DNA of 64,000 nt from Paracoccaceae bacterium Fryx2 (lineage in GTDB: Bacteria > Pseudomonadota > Alphaproteobacteria > Rhodobacterales > Rhodobacteraceae): contig JAVSGI010000003.1 of NCBI GenBank assembly GCA_032334235.1, positions 930,001 to 994,000 of the forward strand, given 5' to 3'. Position numbers and translations under genes: made by a program. The notes beneath the pieces are model-generated. The model ran no database searches, was not told the origin of the DNA, and saw only the letters and a list, made by a program, of their open reading frames with translations. This document shows, in pieces, positions 48,722 to 58,053 of this stretch; positions within the stretch are counted from its first letter, which is position 1; every line of letters begins with the position of its first letter.

Positions 48722-49075
48722 ATGATCCCCGCCCTTCTGACGCTGCTGGCCGCGCAACTGGCGGGCGAAACCGTCGCCCGTGCGCTTCACCTGCCACTGC
48801 CCGGCCCCGTGCTGGGCATGGTGCTGCTGCTGGCGGGGTTTGCGCTGCTGCCCGGACTGGCGGCGATGCTGCGCCCGGTGGCGCAGGGCATCCTCGGCCA
48901 TCTGTTCGTGCCGGCCGGGGTCGGCGTGGTCGGGCACCTTGACCGGCTGGGCCGCGAGGGTGGGCCGATCCTGATCGCGCTGGTGGTCTCGACCGTGCTG
49001 GCGATTGCGGTGGGGGCGCTGGTGTTCGACGCCGTGGCGCGCTGGACGAACAACCGGTTCGAGGACGCGGAATGA
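48722..49075 (+). CDS. lrgA: CidA/LrgA-type holin-like membrane protein
   Basis: A 117-aa protein with four hydrophobic segments. LHLPLPGPVLGMVLL and LFVPAGVGVVGHL are the LrgA/CidA signatures. The family controls murein hydrolase activity or exports pyruvate and glycolate-type metabolites with LrgB. Its stop overlaps the lrgB start (ATGA). Confidence 0.9.
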   Translation: MIPALLTLLAAQLAGETVARALHLPLPGPVLGMVLLLAGFALLPGLAAMLRPVAQGILGHLFVPAGVGVVGHLDRLGREGGPILIALVVSTVLAIAVGALVFDAVARWTNNRFEDAE

Positions 49076-49788
49076 CCGATTTCACCGAGATCTGGAGCTA
49101 TCTTTCGCAAGGCCCGCTCTTGTGGCTGACCGCGACGCTGGCGGCCTATGCCATCGGCGACGCCGCCTTCCGCGCGGCGGGGCGCAGGCCGCTGGTCAAC
49201 CCGGTGCTGATCGCGGTGGTGCTGCTGGCGGGGGTGCTGGCCGTTACCTCGACGCCTTATGCCACCTATTTCGAAGGCGCGCAGTTCGTGCATTTTCTGC
49301 TCGGCCCCGCCACGGTCGCGCTGGCGCTGCCGCTGTGGGACAGCCGCGCCCATGTCCGTCGCGCCCTGGTGCCGGTGCTGGCGGCGCTGCTGGCCGGGTC
49401 TGCCACGGCGGTCGCTTCGGCACTGGGAATCGCCTGGGCGCTGGGGGTGCGCGGCGAGGCGCTGATCTCGCTCGCGCCGAAATCGGCCACCGCGCCGGTG
49501 GCGCTGGGCATCTCGGAATCGCTGGGCGGGTCGCCCACGCTGACGGCGGTGCTGGTGATCATGACCGGTATCATCGGCGCGGTGGTGGCGACGCCGCTGC
49601 TGAACCTGCTGCGGCTGAAGGACTGGCGGGCGCGCGGCTTTGCCGTGGGGATGGCGGCGCATGGCATCGGCACCGCCCGCGCCTTTCAGGTCCACCCCAC
49701 GGCCGGCGCCTTCGCGGGCCTCGGCATGGGGCTGAATGCGGTGCTGACCGCGTTTCTGGCCCCCGCAATGCTGAAACTGTTCCTGTGA
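49072..49788 (+). CDS. lrgB: LrgB-family membrane protein
   Basis: A 238-aa partner of LrgA with about seven hydrophobic segments. SLAPKSATAPVALGISESLGG and AAHGIGTARAFQVHP are family signatures. It is co-translated with lrgA. Transport of small metabolites is a plausible role. Family 1 repeat follows at 49803. Confidence 0.9.
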   Translation: MTDFTEIWSYLSQGPLLWLTATLAAYAIGDAAFRAAGRRPLVNPVLIAVVLLAGVLAVTSTPYATYFEGAQFVHFLLGPATVALALPLWDSRAHVRRALVPVLAALLAGSATAVASALGIAWALGVRGEALISLAPKSATAPVALGISESLGGSPTLTAVLVIMTGIIGAVVATPLLNLLRLKDWRARGFAVGMAAHGIGTARAFQVHPTAGAFAGLGMGLNAVLTAFLAPAMLKLFL

Positions 49789-49802
49789 CCGGCCTTTCCC
49801 GT

Positions 49803-49833
49803 TCATCTTGGCCCAAATATCCCCGCCGGAGGC
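49803..49833. repeat. Dispersed repeat family 1, short copy after lrgB
   Basis: TTGGCCCAAATATCCCCGCC and the following GGAGGC are shared with 62572 and 21475. It sits 15 bp after the lrgB stop and about 30 bp before the FMN-reductase start. Confidence 0.7.
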
Positions 49834-49864
49834 ACCCCCCCTTTCCACCCAGACCGGAGCCCGC

Positions 49865-50410
49865 ATGACAAACCCCACCCTGCTTTGCATCTGCGGCGCG
49901 CTGCGTGCCGCCTCGACCAACCGCCTGCTGCTGGCCGAGGCCGTCCGTGCCTTTGGCCCGGCAGATGTGGGCCACGCAGACCTGCGCCTGCCGCTTTATG
50001 ACGGCGATCTCGAGGCCGCCGAGGGGATTCCGCCCGGGGTGCAGCGTCTGGCCGACCAGATCGCGGGCGCCGATGCCATCGTGATTTCCACGCCGGAATA
50101 CAACAAGGCGCTGCCCGGCGTGCTGAAGAACGCGCTGGACTGGGTCAGCCGCACCAAGGGCGGGCCGTGGCGCGACAAGCCGGTGGCAATCCTGTCGGCC
50201 GCCGACGGGCGGGCGGGAGGCGAGCGTTCGCAGTTCTCGCTGCGGCTGTGCCTGACGCCGTTCCGCCCGCGCCTGCTGACCGGGCCGGAGGTGCTGGTGG
50301 CGCAGTCGCGCAGCGCCTTCGATGCCGAAGGCCGACTGACCGACGCGCGCAACACGGCGGCGCTGACCGAGCTGATGCATCTGCTGCGCGCCGAGGCGCT
50401 GCGGGGGTGA
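49865..50410 (+). CDS. NAD(P)H-dependent FMN reductase
   Basis: A 181-aa flavodoxin-fold reductase. The N-terminal CICGALRAASTNRLLL binds the FMN phosphate, and ISTPEYNKALPGVLKNALDW is the family signature. It reduces FMN or quinones. It ends 2 bp before the hydratase gene, so the two are probably co-transcribed. Confidence 0.9.
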   Translation: MTNPTLLCICGALRAASTNRLLLAEAVRAFGPADVGHADLRLPLYDGDLEAAEGIPPGVQRLADQIAGADAIVISTPEYNKALPGVLKNALDWVSRTKGGPWRDKPVAILSAADGRAGGERSQFSLRLCLTPFRPRLLTGPEVLVAQSRSAFDAEGRLTDARNTAALTELMHLLRAEALRG

Positions 50411-50412
50411 CC

Positions 50413-51189
50413 ATGACCCATGTTCAGACCGACGTGATGGACCCGGCCCGCGCCGCCGCCCTTTGCGCCACGCTGGGCATTGACCGCGCACCGGAAAGCC
50501 CGCTGATCCCGTTCGGCCATCAGGTCTATTTCTGGCAGGCCGAACCGCCGCAGGGGCTGGGGCGTGACGGGCACCCGAAGCTGGGCGGGCTGATCCCCGA
50601 CGTCGGCCTGCCGCGCCGGATGTGGGCGGGCGGGCGGCTGGTATTCGCGCATCCGCTGCACGCCGGCACCCCGGCGGAGCGGCACACCACGCTGGACAGC
50701 GTGACCCGCAAGACCGGCCGCAGCGGCCCGCTGGCGCTGGTAACCCTGCGGCACGAGGTATGGCAGGCGGGGCGCATCTGCGTGACCGAATGGCAGGATC
50801 TGGTCTACCGCGCCGAGGCGACGCCCGGCGCGCCCCCGCCGACCCCGCCGCAGGCGCCCGACGCGGCGGAGGTGACCGAACCGGCGGCTTTTTTGGCGAC
50901 TCTGCTGTTCCGCTATTCGGCGCTGACCTTCAACGGTCACCGCATCCACTACGACATCGAATATGCCCGTCATGTCGAAGGCTACGGCGGCCTTGTGGTG
51001 CATGGCCCCCTGCTGGCGCAACGGCTGATGCTGCTGGCCGAGGCGCGGCTGGGGCGGCTGACCACGTTTCGCTACCGCGCCACGGCCCCGCTGCTGGCGG
51101 GCGAGGCGGCGTGGCTTTGCGCCGACGGCGCGCGGCTCTGGGTGCGCGGGCCGCACGGGCGGCTGTGCATGGCGGCAGAGGCGGGTTGA
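50413..51189 (+). CDS. Mesaconyl-C4-CoA hydratase-type double-hotdog dehydratase
   Basis: A 258-aa protein. The hydratase site lies in the second hotdog (RYSALTFNGHRIHYDIEYA, then GLVVHGPLLAQRLM). Proteins of this length with this FAS1-like dehydratase layout include mesaconyl-C4-CoA hydratase and itaconyl-CoA hydratase. In an ethylmalonyl-CoA pathway organism the first is plausible, but the activity is not proven here. ATG at 50413, 3 bp after the previous stop. Confidence 0.7.
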   Translation: MTHVQTDVMDPARAAALCATLGIDRAPESPLIPFGHQVYFWQAEPPQGLGRDGHPKLGGLIPDVGLPRRMWAGGRLVFAHPLHAGTPAERHTTLDSVTRKTGRSGPLALVTLRHEVWQAGRICVTEWQDLVYRAEATPGAPPPTPPQAPDAAEVTEPAAFLATLLFRYSALTFNGHRIHYDIEYARHVEGYGGLVVHGPLLAQRLMLLAEARLGRLTTFRYRATAPLLAGEAAWLCADGARLWVRGPHGRLCMAAEAG

Positions 51190-51217
51190 TCCCGGGGCCA
51201 ACCCCGAGAGCCGGCCG

Positions 51218-51239
51218 CAAAATTTTTGGAAAAATTTTG
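51218..51239. terminator. Palindromic terminator between hydratase and FAD oxidoreductase
   Basis: CAAAATTTTT pairs perfectly with AAAAATTTTG around GG. It lies between convergent genes and resembles the single units of the twin palindromes at 24521 and 56981. Confidence 0.65.
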
Positions 51240-51262
51240 GCTCCCGGAGCCGATGGTGGTCG

Positions 51263-52312
51263 TCAGACCTTCAGGCTGGCCCCGACCGTCAGGCCGTCGG
51301 GGATGCGGTCCTCCCCATCCAGCACCAGATCGGCCATCGTCTCGGCCACCATCGGCGCCATGCCGAAGCCGATCCTGAAGCCGCCATTGGCGACGAACCA
51401 GCCCGGCCGCCCCGGCCATGCCCCCAGCATCGGCGCGCGCGAGGCCGCCCGTGGCCGCAAGCCCGCCCAGCGGGTGATCACCGCCGCCCCGGCCAGCACC
51501 GGGAAGGCCGCGACCGCGCGGGCGTGCAGCGCGTCGAGCTGGGCGTCGGTGCCGGTCGGGTCGTCCCACTGGCGCTCGCTGGTCGAGCCGATCGCCAGGG
51601 TGCCATCGGCATGGGGCACGAGGAACAGCCCGTCCATGAAGATCTGCGGCACGTCGCCCGCGTTGTAGGCAAGGCTCATCGCCTGCCCCTTGACGCCGTT
51701 GCCGACCTGCCGCCCGACCTGCGCGGACAGCGCCGCCAGCCCCGCGACCCCTGTCGCCCAGACCACCGGCCCCGGCCCCGGTTCCACCGCCCCAAGGATC
51801 ACCTCGGCACCCGCCGCCCGCAATGCCGCAACCAGCGCCTGCGCCGCCATCCCCGGATGCAGCCGACCGGTCAGAGTGTCGGCCACCAGCCAGCCCGAGG
51901 GGCTTGGCGGCTCCCACCCCGTGCCTTTCGCCTCGACCACCCGCCATTCGGCCCGGCCCTGCCACAGCCGGGCGGCGCCCTCGGTCCGCCCCTGCGCCGC
52001 CGCCACCGCCGCCGCATCGGCCAGGGGTTGCAACCGCCCCAGCCGGGCGTAGCCGGTGGGCAGACCCGATGCCGCCGCGACCGCGCCCCACCAGCCTTCG
52101 GCCATCAGCAGGCTTTCCAGCTGGAACGCCTTGAGATCGTTCCAGTTTTCCGGCACATGCGGCGACAGCGCGCCGACCAGACCGCCGCTCGATCCGGCCC
52201 CGATCCGGTCAGCCTCGATCAGCCGGACCTTCGCGCCGCGCCGGGCCGCCGCCCAGGCGACGGAAAGCCCGAAGATCCCGCCGCCCATCACCGTCAGGTC
52301 GGGGTGTGCCAT
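51263..52312 (-). CDS. FAD-dependent oxidoreductase, possibly the MnmC1-type tRNA-modifying oxidase
   Basis: A 349-aa DAO-family flavoprotein. The dinucleotide motif is VMGGGIFGLSVAWAAARRG, and GLVGALSPHVP resembles the loop of MnmC oxidase domains and glycine oxidases. The C-terminal NGGFRIGFGMAP closes the FAD site. In E. coli the cmnm5U34 oxidase and methyltransferase are fused as MnmC; here the methyltransferase mnmD is the divergent neighbour, 94 bp away. Alternatives are ThiO or D-amino acid dehydrogenase. ATG at 52312. Confidence 0.65.
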   Translation of the reverse strand: MAHPDLTVMGGGIFGLSVAWAAARRGAKVRLIEADRIGAGSSGGLVGALSPHVPENWNDLKAFQLESLLMAEGWWGAVAAASGLPTGYARLGRLQPLADAAAVAAAQGRTEGAARLWQGRAEWRVVEAKGTGWEPPSPSGWLVADTLTGRLHPGMAAQALVAALRAAGAEVILGAVEPGPGPVVWATGVAGLAALSAQVGRQVGNGVKGQAMSLAYNAGDVPQIFMDGLFLVPHADGTLAIGSTSERQWDDPTGTDAQLDALHARAVAAFPVLAGAAVITRWAGLRPRAASRAPMLGAWPGRPGWFVANGGFRIGFGMAPMVAETMADLVLDGEDRIPDGLTVGASLKV

Positions 52313-52406
52313 CTGCCATCCTTTCAAGTGCCGTGCCGAGATCCGGCGTTGCCATTTGCTGCGCCCTTGGCCATGGTCCGCCGACACGAGGCGGGGTTTA
52401 GGGCAT

Positions 52407-53102
52407 ATGACGACAGCAGACCAGAGCGCCGCCCCTCCCTGCGGCATCCTTGCCTGGCAGGGCGGGGTGCTGCCGGTCTCGACCCGGTTCGGTGACCCGT
52501 ATTTCTCGCTGGATGACGGGCTGGCCGAAACCCGGCACGTGTTTCTGGCGGGCAACGGCCTGCCCGCCCGGCTGCGCCCGGGGTTCCACATTGCCGAACT
52601 GGGGTTCGGGACAGGGCTGAACCTGCTGGCCACGCTGCTTGCCTGCCGCAAGGCCGGGTTTGCCGGCCCGCTGCGCTACACCTCGTTCGAGGCCTGGCCG
52701 CTGCCCGGCCCCGACATCGCCCGCGCCCTGGCCGCCTTTCCCGAGGCGGCGGCGGTGGCCGGCCCGTTCCTTGCGCAATGGGCCGCAGGGCGCACCACCC
52801 TCCACCTGGACGGGATCACGGCGCAGGTCATCCTCGGCGACGCGCGCGACACCCTTCCCGCCTGGGAGGGCCGGGCGGATGCCTGGTTTCTCGACGGGTT
52901 CTCGCCCGCGAAGAACCCGGACCTGTGGTCCGACGCGCTGATGGCAGAGGTCGGCCGCCACACCGCCCCCGGCGGCACCTTCGCCACCTACACGGCCGCG
53001 GGGCATGTGCGGCGGGCCCTGCAGGCGGCTGGCTTTCAGGTCCGCCGCCTGCCGGGCCATGGCCGGAAGCGGCACATGTCCGCCGGGGTGCGCTGCGCAT
53101 GA
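52407..53102 (+). CDS. mnmD: tRNA (5-methylaminomethyl-2-thiouridine) methyltransferase MnmD
   Basis: A 231-aa SAM-dependent methyltransferase for the wobble uridine. ELGFGTGLNLLATLLA is the SAM-binding motif, FLDGFSPAKNPDLWSD is the MnmD/MnmC2 signature, and GTFATYTAAGHVRRAL and PGHGRKRHM follow. It matches the stand-alone methyltransferase domain of MnmC. Its stop overlaps the first EamA gene (ATGA). Confidence 0.92.
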   Translation: MTTADQSAAPPCGILAWQGGVLPVSTRFGDPYFSLDDGLAETRHVFLAGNGLPARLRPGFHIAELGFGTGLNLLATLLACRKAGFAGPLRYTSFEAWPLPGPDIARALAAFPEAAAVAGPFLAQWAAGRTTLHLDGITAQVILGDARDTLPAWEGRADAWFLDGFSPAKNPDLWSDALMAEVGRHTAPGGTFATYTAAGHVRRALQAAGFQVRRLPGHGRKRHMSAGVRCA

Positions 53103-53980
53103 CCGGACAGGACACGCGGCTTGGAATCTGGCTGATGATCGCCGCCGTGGCGGTGTTTTCGGTGCAGGACGGGTTTTCGCGGCATCTGGCGACGGAGAAC
53201 CCGGTGCTGATGGTGGTGATGATCCGCTACTGGGTGTTCGCGGGCTTCGTGCTGGTGCTGGCGCTCCGCCGACCCGAGGGGGTCCGCGCCGCGGTCCGCA
53301 CGCGGCAGCCGGTGCTGCATCTGGCGCGCGCCGCCCTGCTGGTGGCAGAGGTCTGCGTGATCGTCTGGGGCTACACCCTGATCGGGCTGATCGAAAGCCA
53401 TGCGGTGTTCGCCGTCTGCCCGCTGCTGATCGCGGCCCTGTCCGGCCCGGTGCTGGGCGAGCGGGTCGGCTGGCGGCGCTGGCTCGCAATCGGCTCCGGG
53501 CTGTCGGGGGTGCTGGTGATCCTGCAACCGGGGTCGGGCGTGTTCAGCCCGGCGGCGCTGCTGCCGCTGGCCTCGGCGCTGATGTTCGCGCTTTACAGCC
53601 TGCTGACCCGGCGCGCGACGCAGACGGAACCGGCCTTCGTCAGCTTCTTCTGGTCGGGGATGATCGGTGCGGGGCTGATGACGCTGGCGGGCCTGCCGGT
53701 CTGGCAGCCGTTGACCGCCCCCGACTGGGCACTCATGGCGGTCTACGCCGCGCTGGCGCTGCTGGCCAACTGGCTGCTGATCCGCTGCTATGCCACGGCC
53801 GAGGCCAGCGCGGTGCAGCCCTTCGCCTATCTGCAGATCGTGTTCGTCAGCGCCATCGGCATTGCCGTCTACGACGAGACGCTGCGCCCCAACGTGGTGG
53901 CGGGGGCCGCCATCGTGATCGCGGCCGGGCTGTTCACCCTGTGGCGCGCGCACGCCGCCACCGCCGGAGCACGCGCATGA
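53099..53980 (+). CDS. EamA-family (DMT) transporter, first tandem copy
   Basis: A 293-aa membrane protein with ten hydrophobic segments in two EamA repeats. LGIWLMIAAVAVFSVQDGFS opens the first repeat, ESHAVFAVCPLLIAALSGPV closes it. It is probably an exporter of metabolites or amino acids. It is closely similar to the next gene along its length, which points to a tandem duplication. Overlaps mnmD by four bases. Confidence 0.88.
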   Translation: MTGQDTRLGIWLMIAAVAVFSVQDGFSRHLATENPVLMVVMIRYWVFAGFVLVLALRRPEGVRAAVRTRQPVLHLARAALLVAEVCVIVWGYTLIGLIESHAVFAVCPLLIAALSGPVLGERVGWRRWLAIGSGLSGVLVILQPGSGVFSPAALLPLASALMFALYSLLTRRATQTEPAFVSFFWSGMIGAGLMTLAGLPVWQPLTAPDWALMAVYAALALLANWLLIRCYATAEASAVQPFAYLQIVFVSAIGIAVYDETLRPNVVAGAAIVIAAGLFTLWRAHAATAGARA

Positions 53981-54849
53981 CCGAACAGAATACCCGGCTT
54001 GGCATCTGGCTGATGGTGGCGACGACGCTGGTCTTTTCGGTTCAGGACGGCATCTCGCGCCATCTGGCAGAAAACTACAACGTCTTCATGGTGGTGATGA
54101 TCCGCTACTGGTTCTTCGCCGCCTTCGTCATGGCGATGGCGGTTCGGCAAAGCGGCAGCCTGCGCGCCGCCGCCCGCTCGCGCTTCCCGTGGCTGCAAAC
54201 GCTGCGCGGCCTGCTGCTTGCGGCCGAGGTCTGCGTAATGGTGGTGGCCTTCGTCAAGCTGGGGCTGATCGAAAGCCATGCGGTGTTCACCTGCTACCCG
54301 CTGCTGGTGGCCGCCCTGTCGGGGCCGGTGCTGGGCGAAAAGGTCGGCTGGCGGCGGTGGGCGGCGATCGGCGCGGGCTTCGTCGGCGTGCTGATCATCC
54401 TGCAACCGGGAATCACGGTGCTCTCGCCCTGGGCGCTGGTTCCGCTGCTCGCCGCGTTCCTCTTCGCGCTTTACGGGCTGCTGACCCGCTATGTCGCACG
54501 CGGCGACGCGGCGGCGGTCAGCTTCTTCTGGACCGGAACGGTGGGTGCCGCGGCGATGACCTGCATCGGCGTGTGGTTCTGGGAACCGATGAGCCTTCCC
54601 GACTGGGGCTGGATGGCGGCGCTGTGCTGCACGGCCGCCACGGCGCACTGGCTGCTGATCCGCTCCTACGAGGTGGCCGAGGCCAGCGCGGTGCAGCCCT
54701 TCGCCTATCTGCAGCTGGTGTTCATCTCGGTGCTCGGCCTGCTGGTGTTTGGCGAGACGCTGGAAACCAACGTCGCGATCGGCGCGGGCGTCGTGGTGGC
54801 GGCCGGTCTGTTCACATTGTGGCGGCAAAGGGTGACGGCAAAGGGCTGA
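53977..54849 (+). CDS. EamA-family (DMT) transporter, second tandem copy
   Basis: A 290-aa paralogue of the preceding gene, overlapping it by four bases. LGIWLMVATTLVFSVQDGIS, IESHAVFTCYPLLVAALSGP and AEASAVQPFAYLQLVFIS nearly repeat those of the first copy. Two such copies may form a heteromeric exporter or have diverged in substrate. Confidence 0.88.
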   Translation: MTEQNTRLGIWLMVATTLVFSVQDGISRHLAENYNVFMVVMIRYWFFAAFVMAMAVRQSGSLRAAARSRFPWLQTLRGLLLAAEVCVMVVAFVKLGLIESHAVFTCYPLLVAALSGPVLGEKVGWRRWAAIGAGFVGVLIILQPGITVLSPWALVPLLAAFLFALYGLLTRYVARGDAAAVSFFWTGTVGAAAMTCIGVWFWEPMSLPDWGWMAALCCTAATAHWLLIRSYEVAEASAVQPFAYLQLVFISVLGLLVFGETLETNVAIGAGVVVAAGLFTLWRQRVTAKG

Positions 54850-54867
54850 CCCGGGCCCCTTTCCCAG

Positions 54868-54900
54868 TTTCACATTGGCCCAAATATCCTCGGGGGGGCG
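54868..54900. repeat. Dispersed repeat family 1 copy between EamA2 and slt
   Basis: GTTTCACATTGGCCCAAATA followed by TCCTCGGGGGGGCG contains the full TTTCACATTGG...AAATATCC edge seen in the reverse orientation at about 181-206. It continues into a GC hairpin (GGCCAACGGCC, then GGGGGGCAGACAGCCCCCC) up to 54933. It lies between convergent genes. Confidence 0.7.
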
Positions 54901-54957
54901 GCCAACGGCCGCGCGGGGGGCAGACAGCCCCCCGTTCCGCCGGCACCCACCCGCCCT

Positions 54958-56916
54958 CTAGCCGCGCAGTTCCGCCGTGACCCGCACCGGCCCGACCGTG
55001 CCCCGCAGCTTGGCGCGATAGATCACCACCGATTCCACAACCCGCATCACATAGGTGCGGGTTTCGGTGAAGGGGATGGTCTCGACCCAGTCGATCACGT
55101 CGACCTCGCTCAGCCGCGGGTCGCCGAAATCGCCGATCCAGCGCCGGGGCCGCCCCGGCCCCGCGTTGTAGCCCGAAGCAACCAGCGCGATCGACGGTCC
55201 GAATTCGTCGACCAGTTGCCGCAGATAGCCTGTCCCCATCGCGACGTTGTAGGCCGGGTCCGCCGTCAGCCGCCCGGCGGCAAAGGGCAGACCCAGCTTC
55301 GGCGCCATCAACTGGGCGGTGCCGGGCATCACCTGCATCAGCCCGCGCGCCCCGGCGGGGCTGATCACCGCGGGGTCGAACTCGCTTTCCCGGCGCGAGA
55401 TCGCCAGCGCCAGCGCCCGCGACACCGCCCCCCCGTCGGGCACCAGCCCGGTCACCGGAAAATAGGCCCTTGGCAGGATCACGCCGCGCTCGGCCGCCTG
55501 CTTGGCGATCAGCAGCGCGACATGCGGCTCGTTCAGCGACAGGGCAAGATCGGAAAGCTGGTCCAGTTCGGTGCCGTTCAGCTTCTCGGCCAGATGGAGC
55601 ATGAACCGCTTGGCCTGCCCCCGGTCGCCCGCCTGGAGCAGCAGCCGCGCCGCGGCCAGCACCGACGATTGCGCAAACCCGGCACTGCGCCAGTCAGCCG
55701 GACGCGCCTCGGACAAGAGGCCCGCATCCAGCGTCAGCCCGAGCCTTTCGGCAGCGAGCAGGCCGTAATAGGCAGTCTGGTAGCGGGCGGCCGCGCGATA
55801 GGCCGCCTCGGCGGCGGCGCTCCGCCCGGCGGCCTCCTCGGCCCGCCCTTCCCAGTAAAGCGCGCGCGAGAGGCTGATCGGTGTCGCCACCGCAGCCTTC
55901 AGGTTGCGGAAATGGGTCAGCGCGGTTTCGGCATCGCCCAGCTTGCGCAGCGCGATGAAGCCGGCCAGGAACTCCAGGTCGGCATAGTCCGACCCCGGCT
56001 GCAGCCAGTGCCGTGAGGCGACACGGTAGGCCGTGGCCGCCTCGCTCGCCCGCATCAGCCCGCGCGCCAGCACGGCCCGCCGGTCGGCCCAGGCATCGGG
56101 GTCGCCCAAAGCCGCCGCCGACCCGCTGCGCTCCAGGATCAGCGCCGCAGCATCGGCATCCCGCCCCTTGCGCATCCGCCACACGAAGCGTTCATAGGCC
56201 AGCCCCGGATCGCCGGCCTGCGCTGCGGGAACCGCCTCGATCAGCGCCGTGACCCCCGCCGCATCGGCATGAAGCGCCATCCGCGCCGCCGCCAGCGCCC
56301 GCCAGCCCGGCGACACGCGCGGCAACATGCGCTGCGTCTCGCTGACCCGGCCCTGCCACAGAAGCTTGTCGAGCCGGGCCTCGTGCCGGGCGGCAATGCC
56401 GGGTTCAAGGGCCAGCACGGCGGTTTCCTCGCCCGGCTCGAACCGCAACGCGACCCAGGCCCGCTCCGCCTCGGCCAGCGCCTCGGCCCCGCGACCGGAG
56501 GCCTGAAGCGCGCGCACCATGGCGATGGATCCGGCCGCCGTGCCCGGCCGCGCCGCACCGAAATACCCAACCACCCGCGCCGGAGTGGAGGACCGCGCCA
56601 CCGCCGCCTCGCCCTTCTGGCGCAACAGCGCAAGACCGGGCCAGTCGGGGTGGCGGGCGAGGAACGCCTCGTAATCGCCCAGCAACCCCTCGCCTGCGCG
56701 CAGGCGCTGCCATTCGACGATGCTTTGCGCGACGGGCCCGGCCTGCTCGGCCGTGGCACGGGCAGCGGGCCAGTCCCGCATCGCGGCCAGCCCCAGCGCG
56801 GCGCGCAAGGAGTCGGCCGGATCGGCACGGGCGACCGGGGTCAGCAGCAATGCGGCAAGAAAAAGCGGCGCGAGACGCGCGGCAAGGCGACGGAGAGGGG
56901 GGGAAATCAGGGTCAT
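54958..56916 (-). CDS. slt: Soluble lytic murein transglycosylase
   Basis: A 652-aa periplasmic enzyme. Signal peptide about 1-31 (cleavage near PVARADP). A long alpha-helical superhelix (residues 32-480) precedes the catalytic domain with [20 protein letters not shown] (catalytic Glu) and [13 protein letters not shown]. It cleaves peptidoglycan exolytically. It is divergent from dapA. Confidence 0.93.
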   Translation of the reverse strand: MTLISPPLRRLAARLAPLFLAALLLTPVARADPADSLRAALGLAAMRDWPAARATAEQAGPVAQSIVEWQRLRAGEGLLGDYEAFLARHPDWPGLALLRQKGEAAVARSSTPARVVGYFGAARPGTAAGSIAMVRALQASGRGAEALAEAERAWVALRFEPGEETAVLALEPGIAARHEARLDKLLWQGRVSETQRMLPRVSPGWRALAAARMALHADAAGVTALIEAVPAAQAGDPGLAYERFVWRMRKGRDADAAALILERSGSAAALGDPDAWADRRAVLARGLMRASEAATAYRVASRHWLQPGSDYADLEFLAGFIALRKLGDAETALTHFRNLKAAVATPISLSRALYWEGRAEEAAGRSAAAEAAYRAAARYQTAYYGLLAAERLGLTLDAGLLSEARPADWRSAGFAQSSVLAAARLLLQAGDRGQAKRFMLHLAEKLNGTELDQLSDLALSLNEPHVALLIAKQAAERGVILPRAYFPVTGLVPDGGAVSRALALAISRRESEFDPAVISPAGARGLMQVMPGTAQLMAPKLGLPFAAGRLTADPAYNVAMGTGYLRQLVDEFGPSIALVASGYNAGPGRPRRWIGDFGDPRLSEVDVIDWVETIPFTETRTYVMRVVESVVIYRAKLRGTVGPVRVTAELRG

Positions 56917-56980
56917 GGCGGCGAGTTTGCCTCAGCGGGCGGCCAGCTTCAACACACAACCGCATCAGGGAGGGAGAGAC

Positions 56981-57025
56981 CAAAACTCTTGCAAGAGTTT
57001 TGCAAATTCCTTTGCAAGGAATTTG
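56981..57025. repeat. Tandem pair of AT-rich palindromes between slt and dapA
   Basis: Two adjacent hairpins: CAAAACTCTT / AAGAGTTTTG (56981-56990 and 56993-57002) and CAAATTCCTT / AAGGAATTTG (57003-57012 and 57016-57025). The layout is the same as at 24521-24564. It lies between divergent genes, upstream of both. Confidence 0.8.
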
Positions 57026-57140
57026 GCCCCGCCCCGCCGCCTGCGGAACTTGGCAAGCGGCGCGCCCGGCGCTAGGAAGGCCGGGTTTGCAACGGGGCGA
57101 CTCGGGCGTGCCCAGCCCCCATATCAAGGAGAAGCGTGTC

Positions 57141-58016
57141 ATGATCAAAGGGTCCATTCCTGCCCTTGTGACGCCGTTCAAGAACGGCGAGCTGGATCTC
57201 GACACGCTGAAGAAGCTGGTCGAGTGGCACATCGCCGAAGGCTCGGCCGGGCTGGTCCCCGTCGGAACCACAGGCGAAAGTCCGACGCTGAGCCACGAGG
57301 AACATGAAACCGTGGTCGAGGTGGTGGTGAAAACCGCCGCAGGCCGGGTGCCGGTGATCGCGGGCGCCGGGTCGAACAACACGGTCGAAGGCATCCGCCT
57401 GATCCGCCACGCCGAACGGGTCGGGGCCGATGCCGCGCTGGTGGTGACGCCCTATTACAACAAGCCGACGCAGGCCGGGCTGATCGCCCATTACACCGCG
57501 CTGCACGACTGCTGCACGCTGCCGATCATCATCTACAACATCCCCGGCCGGTCGGTGGTGGACATGACGCCCGAGACCATGGGCAAGCTTTCTGCTTTGC
57601 CGCGCATCATCGGGGTCAAGGATGCCACCGGGCGGCTGGAGCGGGTCAGCCAGCAGCGCATCACCTGCGGCGCGGAGTTCATCCAGCTTTCGGGCGAGGA
57701 TGCGACGGCGCTGGGCTTCAACGCCCATGGCGGGCGGGGCTGCATCTCGGTCACCGCCAACGTCGCGCCCCGGCTTTGCGCCGAGTTTCAGGCGGCGACG
57801 CTGGCGGGGGACTATGCACTGGCGCTGGAATACCAGGACCGCCTGATGCCGCTGCACGAGGCGATCTTCCTTGAACCCGGGCTGGCGGGGGCCAAATACG
57901 GGCTGTCGCGGCTGGGCCGCTGTTCCGAGGACGTGCGCCTGCCGCTGGTCGGGCTGACCGAGGGCACCAAGGCACGGATCGACGCCGCCATGCAGCATGC
58001 CGGGCTGATCAACTGA
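57141..58016 (+). CDS. dapA: 4-hydroxy-tetrahydrodipicolinate synthase
   Basis: A 291-aa TIM-barrel aldolase of lysine and diaminopimelate synthesis. [14 protein letters not shown] binds pyruvate, [10 protein letters not shown] holds the catalytic Tyr, and [14 protein letters not shown] holds the Schiff-base Lys. AAGGAG at 57126-57131 precedes the ATG. It follows the twin palindrome. Confidence 0.96.
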   Translation: MIKGSIPALVTPFKNGELDLDTLKKLVEWHIAEGSAGLVPVGTTGESPTLSHEEHETVVEVVVKTAAGRVPVIAGAGSNNTVEGIRLIRHAERVGADAALVVTPYYNKPTQAGLIAHYTALHDCCTLPIIIYNIPGRSVVDMTPETMGKLSALPRIIGVKDATGRLERVSQQRITCGAEFIQLSGEDATALGFNAHGGRGCISVTANVAPRLCAEFQAATLAGDYALALEYQDRLMPLHEAIFLEPGLAGAKYGLSRLGRCSEDVRLPLVGLTEGTKARIDAAMQHAGLIN

Positions 58017-58053
58017 CCGCACGGGTCGGCCTGCGGGCACCCGGAAAGGCCGA

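Noticed and set aside
51263-52312. Firm assignment as glycine oxidase ThiO
   Set aside because: No other thiamine genes adjoin; the mnmD neighbour makes an MnmC1-like role at least as likely.
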